Below are positions 1 to 9,700 of a stretch of 64,000 nt of DNA, piece after piece. The notes under the pieces are model-generated. The model had not been told where the DNA came from and ran no database searches. It saw only the letters and a program-made list of their open reading frames with translations. Origin of the DNA: Paraspadella gotoi (Eukaryota; Chaetognatha). Position 1 is the first letter of the stretch; the number at the start of each line of letters is the position of its first letter. The position numbers were made by a program, and so were the translations under genes. The stretch spans positions 18,470,087 through 18,534,086 of the forward strand of contig CM119266.1 in assembly GCA_051294375.1 (NCBI GenBank). Reading direction: 5' to 3'.

Positions 1-121
1 TGGAGATGAAGGTCGTGTTGAAGGCGTCGTCCGAAAAGCGGAACAGGATGCAGGTCTTCCCGACGCCCGAGTCTCCGATGAGCAAGAGTTTGAAGAGAAG
101 GTCGTACGTTTTCTTCGCCAT
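1..121 (-). CDS. RAB10: RAB10 small GTPase, first coding exon (partial, runs off window)
   Basis: Reading the minus strand from the ATG at 121-119 gives an N-terminus starting [19 protein letters not shown], continuing through VGKTC and [14 protein letters not shown] to the window edge. The GDSGVGKT P-loop (G1) is intact. The KKTYDLLF start matches Rab10 better than Rab8, which has KTYDYLF. Rab10 is a prenylated GTPase that controls exocytic and endosomal membrane transport. Only about 40 codons are visible, so switch II, the G4 and G5 motifs and the C-terminal cysteines cannot be checked. A diverged relative lies at 1585-2293 on the same strand. Confidence 0.9.
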   Translation of the reverse strand, partial: MAKKTYDLLFKLLLIGDSGVGKTCILFRFSDDAFNTTFIS

Positions 122-317
122 AGTTTTTTTTTTTAAGTTTGATTTTCAATTAGAGATTTTCAATCGGCGTCTCCGCTTAACTAGTAAATAATCTTAGCCG
201 CTTTTTAATTCTAATAAATTACAATAAAATAAATTAACTTTTTAAAATTTTTTTTATTAATTCGCAACAGAAAGACGTTTCCATTAGGAATGGATGGTAA
301 GGTATTTTCTCTACCCC

Positions 318-1292
318 TCAGTAAAAAACCAAATACTCCGGGTAGGCTTGGGAGTTTTCGAAGATAATGATCATGTTCTTATTACTACCGGAGCAAGAGT
401 TGTGGAGACCTTTGAGCTTGTCTCCAGGATCGATTGGAGGGGGGCGCTTCATGCCAGTATATCCACGACAGCTCAGCCCGGCGACGACGCGTGCATCGGG
501 TCTGGAATATATGTATATATTTTTAAAATATTAGGAAAAATAATTGTCATATAAACACAACGCAGGAGGAACGGACCTTGGTGATAGGGCTCGGACCCAA
601 ACTGGAATACGCTTGGGAGTAACGAGAGTGATCGGAAAAGTAGACGCTTTCGCCAAAGGCGCGAGCCCGACGACAGACGCGGAGATCGAATCCCTCCTGA
701 ACGATACTGATGACGGCGTCGTGGTTAGTCCCGTGCCACATCATCCGTTCGCCGAGTTGAGCCACGCCCACTTGATTCTCCATGAATTTCCGCTGATAGA
801 AGAACTTTTTCCACAGCGCGTGATTTTTCACGCGTTTGACGGCGAGAATTCGGGTATTGTTCTTCCAATGCAGCATTAGTTTGGCGAATTAGGGGGAAGA
901 TGGGTCCACGTCGATGAGGGCGAATGTTGGAACGACTCTGCTGACGCCGGCACCGCTACCTTCGCTGTTGCTACCTCCTTTTTTTGCAGACTAATGAAGT
1001 AAAAAGAACAGAGGACTTAGCAAATGGTTAAGGCCCATTATTATGATTAGCCTATCATTAATATTTCAATAAACCTAAAATTATCCAAATCAATCAATTG
1101 GTCCTAACTTACCGGTTTAAAAATTCCGACCTCTCTCTTCAAGAAACCAGGTCGCTGCTGATCAGCTGACGTCGCCGTCGTCGTCGTCCAAGTATCGGGA
1201 TAAACGACTTCGTCTTTTCCGATTTCGTCGCTCTTCTCATCTTTCCCCCTTTTGATTTCGAGGAAAAGTTTTTTGCCGTCGTCCTCACTCAT
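318..1292 (-). pseudogene. TIPARP-like PARP (mono-ADP-ribosyltransferase), interrupted
   Basis: Minus-strand exons: 1113-1292 (starts MSEDDGKKLFLEIKRG, GTAAGT donor), about 577-990, and 318-501 (TGA stop at 318-320). The second exon has the PARP start strand and helix (ILAVKRVKNHALWKKFF), the NAD-binding WHGT and the GESVYFSDHSRYSQAY block. The last exon has RVVAGL, GMKRPPPIDPGD and IIIFENSQAYPEYLVFY, closest to TIPARP/PARP7. The His and Tyr of the H-Y-E triad are present, but the Glu position is Met, so mono-ADP-ribosylation would be expected. Two defects are visible: an in-frame TAA at 889-891 just before the KLMLHW segment, and a phase mismatch between the best donor (after 577) and the last exon. 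Either this is a pseudogene or the assembly has base errors. Family assignment is firm; exon ends are less so. Confidence 0.7.
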
Positions 1293-1584
1293 CGTTGCTT
1301 TTAAATTTTTACTAATATATGAACTATACCTCAAGAATAAAAGCAAGCCGAATAAATAATAGTAAGCGTGAAATAAGGAATGTACATTTTGTATAATTAC
1401 AAGGAAAATTAGATAAAAAAATATCAGTTACAAATTCAAATTATTTATCAAATAAATATTTTGATACGGGTAAATCCAATCGGTTGAAATATTTATTTAT
1501 TTTTAAAAACATTTTCCCTCTTTTTGTCCAGTATTCGAGTCGAGATTAACAGTTTCTGATTTTAAAAAGGCGAAATAATTAGGG

Positions 1585-2293
1585 TCAGACAGAGTGGGCC
1601 ATTGACAATGCTAGTAACTCACTTTCTGACACTGTTTTTTCAGATTCCTGGTCAAGGATCCTTTCGGCCATCTCCATAAAGGCGCGATCAATATTTATAT
1701 TTTTATTAGAACTCGTTTCTGTTAAAAAGTTAAAAACTCAGAAATACATTTTTTTCGCGTTAAAAAACTTAAAAATCACCCAAAAAGTGAAGGTTGTTGT
1801 CTTTGGCAAAAACTTCCCCCATTTCTTTGGTCACCATGCGATATGATTCCTTATCGCAATTGTTGCCCAGCAGAACCTTCTCTACTTCCGTGTCCGTATG
1901 AGTGTTAACATCATCGAGCCACCATGAAATCACCTCAAATGTTTTTGTTTGGGTAATGTCATAAACGAAGAAAAAACCTTTAGCGCCTGATGTGTAAAAA
2001 CGAGTAAAAACTAGTACTATGTGCGTATTAGATTAAGGGTCAGTATTTGAAGAGAACTTTGTACCCCGATAGTAGGATTTAGCTATTGTATGAATGCGTT
2101 CTCCACCGACAATATTCCATATCTGCAGTTTGACCGACTTGCCGCGCAGTTCCACAGTTTTCGTCAAAAAATCCACGCCAGTGATTAGAGTGCAGGGATT
2201 ATTTGTGAAGCGCATTGTGATATCGCTTTTGCCGCTTCTTGGATCCCCAAGCATGATCAATTTGAACAGATAGTCGTAAGACTTTTGAGCCAT
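1585..2293 (-). CDS. Diverged Rab10-like GTPase with altered G motifs
   Basis: Three minus-strand exons with matching phases: 2065-2293, 1780-1986 and 1585-1718 (introns of 78 and 61 bp; TGA at 1585-1587), about 189 residues. It starts MAQKSYDYLFKL, and KTVELRGKSVKLQIW, HTIAKSYYRG, VEKVLLGN and ETSSNKNINIDRAF follow Rab8/Rab10 end to end. The P-loop GDPRSGKS still fits GxxxxGKS. G3 reads WNIVGGE instead of WDTAGQE, losing the Mg-linked Asp and the catalytic Gln. G4 reads GNNCD instead of GNKCD, losing the base-binding Lys. The C-terminus SMAHSV has no prenylation cysteine. A GTGAGT inside the last exon (after TVSE) could be a donor to a further exon that I could not find. The reading frame is open, so this may be a functional atypical Rab or a recent pseudogene. 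It is probably a tandem copy of the RAB10 gene at the left edge. Confidence 0.75.
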
Positions 2294-2349
2294 TGCTGTA
2301 AAATGGAGCTTGATCGGCTGTCAACTTCTTTTTGAACACGTTACGGTGG

Positions 2350-2500
2350 ACTAAAATCTACCATCAGTGGCCATTGGGGCAGGAGGCAAGTCATTCGCCT
2401 CCCAACCCAAAGTTCCGGGGTTCTCGCCCGGTGGTCGCCTCGCAGTTAAGAGGGACAGGGGCGCTTAACCCGCCTGTAACACGGCGTTACAGCCTGATCC
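2350..2500 (+). repeat. tRNA-derived SINE
   Basis: A tRNA-like head contains CCGGGGTTCTCGCCCGG, a perfect five-pair T-stem around a B-box-like loop, preceded by an anticodon-arm-like stretch. The tail (about 2450-2490, cgcctgtaacacggcgttac) resembles the stretch at 5205-5235. It sits in the intergenic gap between the Rab-like gene and the zinc-finger gene. Confidence 0.55.
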
Positions 2501-3698
2501 GAAGCACAGTGACTGCTTATATTGAACGGTTCTCACTTACTTATAACAATTATTACTGTCTCTTCAACGTATTGTAAAACAGCGCTACTTGAAACATACA
2601 ACTCTATATGTTTACACTGACAAATATATACATCAGTGTGGTCTTCGACAATTTTAAAATTTATTGAGCGACCGTAATTTTCGAGAAGGTTATAATGTTA
2701 TATTAGGTATTAAATAAGAATGTAAGAATCGCGTGCCCGAGATGATTTTCAGCGTAAGCCGCTTTTCTCTTTTCAACGATGACGCCAATTGGAGAATCCA
2801 ATAAGCGCCTTTCCTTTAGTCCGAACCACAACTGCGTTCCCTCCTTCCACCCGGCTGTCTAAATCTCAGGGAGCGACGGTGGCGCTCGGTGTCGTTTTTC
2901 CCCTCGACCATCGTCTGTTACGGAGAATTTATCTTTCAAAGTAGCGCCGCTATTGACGTCGTCGTGATTTCATGTGAAAATCGACGTCGATAGAGTCAAC
3001 GAATAGCAGACAAAAACCTTTGCTTTATCTGTCATTGCGTGATATCTTAAAAAACATGGCGAATCTCCAGCCAATCAAAAAAAAGGTTAGAAATTTTTAT
3101 CTAATGAAAATGCAGATAACTCATCTTCCCCCCCATTGTGGCTCGACCAATGAACGTCCGTCGTCAATCTCGGTTGCCACGCCCATTAATTGGCCGCAGA
3201 ATACTTTCCGACGCCGTCGGAACCTAATTTTCTCTTTGAATTGTGCTGGAAAATCCGTCCGGCTGAGACGACTTGAACCGCAAACCAGGATTCTCAGCTT
3301 TCGTGGAATTTTCATCGGTCTAATCCTCGGGATTACACATTCGTAGTCGAAGTAATTAAACTCTGTTTTTGTGGATCTTCTAGTGCCGATTTGAAGGGCC
3401 GGGAGTAGCGGTTCTTTTCCTATAATACTGTGTGCTTTGAGCAACGAAATTTTAATTTTCTGTAAATTAATGACCAGTACGTTTTGTTAATTTTCCCTAG
3501 AAAGCAGAGTTAAAACATGAGTTCGGTTAATTGATCTACGACGTCTCGCGAGGGAAATTGGACGCAACGGAAAAAATGCGCGCAAGGACGGATTTATCTT
3601 AGGGAGCAGGGGACTAGTTACGGCGCCCAAGTAGAATTCCTACGAAGCTTAAAATATAAATACTCATTATCCGCCTAGTTGTCATCGCCGTACTCGTC
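2501..3698. other. Intergenic, no gene recognised
   Basis: Mixed-composition DNA with only short overlapping ORFs that show no domain or codon bias. It includes CGTCG-rich stretches around 2950-3000. It may hold the 5' flank of the zinc-finger gene. Confidence 0.4.
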
Positions 3699-3776
3699 AT
3701 GGAGCTCCCCCGTTTCTCCGAAATTCGTGACGGTCAAATATGGTGCCTCATCTGTCAAGTCAAGACGGAATCGCAG
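3699..3776 (+). CDS. Possible short coding exon with a CxxC motif
   Basis: An ATG opens 26 codons starting MELPRFSEIRDGQIWCLICQ and ends at a GTCATA donor-like site. The CLIC could be the first half of a zinc finger, which would suit a first exon of the zinc-finger gene downstream. However, its phase (0) does not join directly to the exon at 5748, so at least one further exon would be needed. Weak evidence. Confidence 0.3.
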
Positions 3777-5747
3777 GTCATAAAATTATTGGGCGACCTA
3801 GCTGAAGCTGATTTTAAAAATAAAGAATCTTTAAAATTTTTTTAGCTTTCTTATCTAAAAATAAATATTAAAAAATTAATAATAATAATTTTTTTTTTAT
3901 ATTTAGATCATAAGTGTGTGAAAAATAAGAAAAACTGTTAAAAATCATCATCATCATTATCTTTCTATACTTTTGTCAGTTTTTCTTAGTTTTAACCAAG
4001 AAAACGTAAGAATTTTTAAATTTGTAATCATATTTTTTTTTATTTAACTTTTTGTGCTCTATCAGAGTCCATCAAAATAATTTAAAATTGATTAAAAATT
4101 TTTTTATTATCATATAGTAATATGAAAGTTGCAAACTTACTCGTTTCACTATCTTTATTTTTTAGATTTAAAATAACTAATATTTATCCTTTTATTTATT
4201 TGTTAAATCTTTTTGGGTTAAATATTTAAATATATTATTATTTATCTGTTTGTCTGTTTATCAACACAAGGTTAGATTACTTTCTGTTCCAGTTGAGATG
4301 ACCATTTCCATTGAGATAACCATTTCTAAGTTATTTATAAAGACGTCTTATAATAAGTTATATAATTTTTTTTTTTCAAAATTTATGACTAAATATTTGG
4401 TGAAGACGACTTAATGAACTTTGCACTTTACACCACATTAAATATTTTTATCATAGTGTATGCCTAATTCAGATATATTTTTTTAATATTTTTTATTGTA
4501 AAGGTAAGTTAGGGTTAAGGGTAAGTTAAGGTTAAGTGTAAGTAACTTGGTAATAATATATTAAAAAACCCCGACACTGGCTATTGGCTAATCAATAATT
4601 TTATCGCGTGTTCATTATGAAAAAGAGAAAAGTTAATACAAAATAATATCAACGATGATTAATGATAATTATTCATAAAAAAGAGATAGTTTTGATTAAA
4701 TCACAAACGAAATAAGTTCGTTTTGAAGAAACCCCTCCAGAACATAAGGGGAGGGGTAGACTTAAGAAGATGTAGAGCCGCAAAGGAACTGAAGACCCCG
4801 AGAACAATGGCGCCGCAAAAGTTTATTTTAAGCGCTTATTCGTGAAAGTCACGGGATGCCCCGTTTTAATTATTTAGTACCTTAATAAAATAATCAAAGC
4901 ATATAGATATTCATAAAATACGATCAATGAAATACTAACTAATAATCAAATGATTAATCAAAGAATCAATATTAATAAAATAAATCCAAGAAGAATCCAC
5001 TAATCGTCCACAAACGTTTATTATTTTGGAGGAGTCAAACGTTCAGATATCTCCGTTATAAAAGAGCATCCGAGTTGTAGATGATCGTCCGTACTTTAGT
5101 TTCCATTCAAAACATTTCGCAAAAGTTTAACTTTGTCCAACCATTGCAACCTCGGTGGCGTAAGAGCGAGCATTCTTTCTTCCCACCAAGCGGCTTTGGA
5201 CGTCTAAACCACCTGTAATAGCGTACTACAGTCAGAAGCTAGCAAATAACAGGCGGTAATTTATCCTATCTGTGCGGCACTAATTAATGTTAGAATTGAG
5301 GACACTTTGTTGTAGTGAACCAACAAGATAATGAGTTTTATTTAAAGTTTAAAACGTTACTTTCCTCCGTCTAGGCGGTCTTCGACGCTCACCGCCGATC
5401 CAAGCAGCATCTCCGCAGTTTCACTATGCGACAGATCGCGCAGAAATCCTCTTACGGTTGCGTCGCCTGCGCCGTCGAATTGTCCTCTCTCAATCTCTTC
5501 GAGACGCACATTAGGTGAATTAATGTCCCGAGTTCTGCTCTTCCTTTGTCTCAATTTTTTGAAAGAACCCCCTCCTCGATCCGGGGGGGGCGGAAGAAGA
5601 CAAAGTTTCTTATCCACTTGTTGATATTTATTGGTACTTTAATAAGATAAAGCATACAATACATACAATACAATCAATGAAATACTACTACGGTAAGAGC
5701 ATCTGAAATGATCGTCGGGACTTTACATTTGTTTTCGTTTTGCTCAG
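3777..5747. other. AT-rich region with a partial local duplication
   Basis: No recognised gene. Bases 4875-5110 and 5630-5735 share blocks such as gatcaatgaaatactaa, aagagcatc and gatgatcgtc, suggesting an old local duplication. A SINE-tail fragment (about 5205-5235) matches part of the SINE at 2350-2500. A minus-strand ORF of 86 codons (5357-5617) starts MDKKLCLLPPPPDRGGGS and has no family I recognise. A short run of GGTTAAGG-like repeats lies at 4503-4545. Confidence 0.4.
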
Positions 5748-6733
5748 AACGAATAGGCATCGAGAACAAGTGACGAGCAAAACGCAACCTCCGTCTTTGT
5801 CCAACGTCAAGAGCGACATCGTCTATCATTGCGGCCTTTGTAAAGTAAGTGGCGCTGTCAGCTGCTAAAAACGTCTTTAATTGAACCGACTTCTCTCTCT
5901 CATCTTTTTCAGTTCGACCTCCACTCCTCGGAAGAGTTCGAACTTCATCAGTACAGCGCCCTCCACCGGAGCAAAGAGCAGTCGCTTGCTCAAGGGAGTC
6001 GTCGCGGCGTCAAAGCGTCGACGCCCTCCGGTAGTGACGCGTCGGGCGATGGGCGCGGCCGTCAATCAAAAATCAAAGACGAATATAAAATCAGTGCGCG
6101 TCTAAATCAATAAGACATCTGAAAATTCTCCGATGATTTTAAAACGAATTTTCTAATCTAGAATTTCTCTTCCTCCAGCCTCGACTCCTCCCTCCTCCAC
6201 GACCCCATTGACGTCTTCGCTTAAGCCCCCCGCGCCCGAAGTCTCCCGCGATTTGTCCGTCTTTGTCGCTGGATTCGACGAAGCCTTCCTCGAAACCACG
6301 GCGGAAATGAAGGCTTTTCTTGAGCCTTTTTACGTCCCCTCTTCCTCGGCGCCGCAGCAGCAGCGAAAACGTTGCCGAAAATGCAGCGCCTTCCTACCGC
6401 CCGGGGCCAAGGTCTGGCGCCATGTTTTCGAGGAGCACCTTCGCGTGCGCCCATTTTTCTGTGCGTGTGGCGCACGTTTCGCGTGCGGTGACGACCTACG
6501 CGCGCACGTGAGGATGGCGCGGCACGAGATGGACGAGGAGGCAAACGCGCAAGAGGAGCTTCGGGTGTTGAGGGCAGTCTTCTCCAAGAAGGGTGGGGAA
6601 GGCGATGGAGGCGGCGAAGGCGAACAGTCGCGGCGGGAGAAGCAGCGTCGCAGGGAGAAACTGGCGTCGTCGTCGTTGTCGGAAACAAGACTTTCGGCGG
6701 AACGAGAGTCGAAGGCGCAAATTGCGAATCTCA
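5748..6733 (+). CDS. Zinc-finger gene exons 1-3: lone finger and module 1
   Basis: The exon ending at 5844 (GTAAGT donor) and the next exon form a C2H2 finger: YHCGLCKFDLHSSEEFELHQ followed by YSALHRS. The third exon (6179-6733, GTGAGT donor) holds module 1: an alpha-helical lead-in (EMKAFLEPFY), CRKC, WRHVFEEHLRVRPFFCAC, LRAHVRMARH, then an acidic amphipathic tail (EELRVLRAVF). Its second finger starts CAC rather than CxxC. A Gly/Arg-rich stretch follows. Confidence 0.7.
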
Positions 6734-9700
6734 GTGAGTCAAGATTTTATTATTTTAACAATTATTATATACTAATTTTAACAATTTAATATATACGGAA
6801 GGCTTCATATTATAAAATGTGGTACTATGGCAACAGCCGGGTTGCCTGTGATGCCCATTGGGATGGGGCATCTCACTGTTGGCTTTGGGGGCTTCCGACC
6901 CTCAGTGACGCCTCCAGTCACTGGCGCGTTACCCTTGGAAGTCGTTAGGACTGTGGATGGAACACTATGCCTGGGATGGTGTGTTCTCCCTCTGAGCCAA
7001 TGGATTTGGCTGTCGGATGGTAGACGTGAGGCGGTGTGAATATACCGCCACAGGCTCCCCGGGCCAAGACATCACTCAGGTTCCTCAAGCCTGAGAGGTG
7101 TCTGACAAGACTGTTACCATAGTGGGAGAGAGAGAGAGAGCGCAAGTTGTGGGGGTATAGGCCTTTGTCGTAGCATACCCGAAGTCGGCAGGGCATAGGC
7201 GTTTGTCGTAGCGTACCCTGAGAAGGTTGCGTGTTCGATAGTAGGGCTCACCACTTATGGCAACAGCCGGGTTGCCTGTGATGCCCATTGGGATGGGGCA
7301 TCTCACTGTTGGCTTTGGGGGCTTCCGACCCTCAGTGACGCCTCCAGTCACTGGCGCGGTTACCCTGGGACAGTCTCGCTTTTCCAACGCAGAGGGAAGT
7401 CGTTAGGACTGTGGATGGAACACTACGCCTGGGATGGTGTGTTCCCCCTCTGAGCCAATGGATTTGGCTGTAGGATGGTGGACGTGAGGCGGTGTGAATA
7501 TACCGCCACAGTACCCCTTTTTTGTGACCAGAATCTGTTCCCACCAAACTACCTGATCGAATTTAATGAAATTTTACATTTAGAGTGCTAATGGAAATAT
7601 CGAGGCGAATTTTGATATTCAACCCCTGACAAGAGATACAGGGCCCTGGGGGTGGACCCCTGGGGGCCAAAAAATACTAAAAATTTTTTTCCCATTTTTC
7701 AAAATTTTTTAGTAGCATCAGGTGCATTGACGTTTTAAACATAAGAAAAAAAACATTTTAGAACTAAAATTGATAAATTTGCAATAATGAAGCATGGTTG
7801 AAGATGCATGGTTCATCGTTTTACTTCCAATTTTCCCAAATTATTCCAAATCTGACTTTAACTGCTGATGTTTATGAAGCTAAAAATTTAGGTAAATGAA
7901 TATTTTTGAGGTAATAAATACGTTTTTGTGGAAGAGTAAACATCTGTGCAACTGTTCAAAACAAAAATAATTGACCATTTTTTGCTGCCATGGGTGACCC
8001 CCGGGGGATCAGCAGTCAAATATTGAAATTCGCCTCGATAGTTTTATTAGTATTCACATAGGGATCGTTCATTCCAAATTTCAATAAATTTGGTCCAGTA
8101 GTTGTCTCGGAACGAGTTCTGGTCACAAAAAAGGGGTACCTCATTTTATAATATGAAGCCTTCTGTAATTGTAAAATTTTCATGTTAATTACTGTAGACA
8201 TATACTTTAAAATATAAAAATATTCTGCCAATAAACTTTTCTTCGACGCTTTATTATTTTCCCTCCTCATCTCCCTCAGGCGTGACGGATTCTCCCACCG
8301 TCGAACCTGGACTACGCTCTTTCCTCATGTCCAAATTTCCTTCTTCGCCCAAATGCCTGGAGAAGCACTCTTCCTCCGCCGTAGACCTCAAGAGTCTCCT
8401 CAGTCCTTACTTCTCCAAGTTCATCGCCCTCAACCGGAGATCGATGATGCTCGAGTGCGGGAGATGCGAACAGGTCGCCCCCAATTTTTGGGAACACGTC
8501 TACCTCATGCATTTAAAGGTGAATAACATTGAGATACTACATAGTATACTTAAGGGAGTTGTCTTTTATACAATTAAAACAGTTCATATGAACATTAAAC
8601 CACTTTATAAACCACTGAATAAACTAGACTGTGAGAGAGTATACAGGGCCAGTCTGTTATTATCTTATAAGATTGATGGAGCTTAAGTCGGGGGATTATT
8701 ATTTAAAAGAATGGATAATTTTTATATTGGTTCTACCAATTTCATACAGTATTTTCCAAACTCCAATTTCGAATATTATTACTGTCACAGGTTCTCCCAT
8801 TCAAATGCTCCGATTGTGGTCACCACGAGTTGACTCTTCCGCGGATGGAGCGCCACTGCCATTCCATGCAGCATCGACAGGAGCGGGGGTTCGAGGCACG
8901 GTTGCTGCAGGCGGCGCTGGAGTCAGTTTGGCCTTCGTCGCAGAGTGAGTCGATTTGTCATGGTTTTAATTCCGGCCTGCAGTCTCTAAGTTTGCATGGC
9001 TTTACCGGCATTTGTTTATATAATTGTCCTTTTTCAAATTTTTTTCCTCTTTAAATTTGAAGTAACTTTTTCTATTTTTAGAATCCGTTAATCTCGCCTC
9101 GGCATCGCCCTCCTCACTCACCTCCAACTCTTCACTTTCCTCAGGTGAGTGTCGAATGTCAATGTGGTTGTACGCTGTTCTCTGCCAGAATTTATAGTTA
9201 ATAATGATCCCTACCTCAGGCTACAGTTCTGGTTGGTCCAGCGCTGATGGAGACGCAGTCGGTGTAGTCTCTTCTAGTGGCGCAGTCAAGACGAGCAGAA
9301 GGTAACTAAACTGACCCTACTATGTGAATGAGAAATTTGCAGTAATATTTACTCCTATGGCAATGGAGAGACATGTGTGATGCCCAGGGTGTGAGGCTTA
9401 TCTCGACATCTGGCGCTCAGGGCTTTGGACCTTCATTGACCAGTGACCACCCCATGTCACTGGCGTGTTTATGCCAACTCCATCACACTTAACCATCGTG
9501 AAAGGATTGAACCCGGAACTCACGGTTGGTGAAAGAGTACTTAGCAGTCCGAGCCAATGGGACTAGCTGAGTTTCACCAAGCTATACTGGAGAGGAATTT
9601 AGGATTCGCCTCACTCCCGTATTTGTTTTTTCTACGTCTTCAGATCTCCAAATCATCGTCCCGCTGACACCATCACTTCTCGTATTTCGGTTTCATCGAC

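Noticed and set aside
3225-3345. tRNA-like stretch with ggttcaagtc on the minus strand
   Set aside because: The arms flanking the B-box-like sequence do not pair and no acceptor stem can be drawn.
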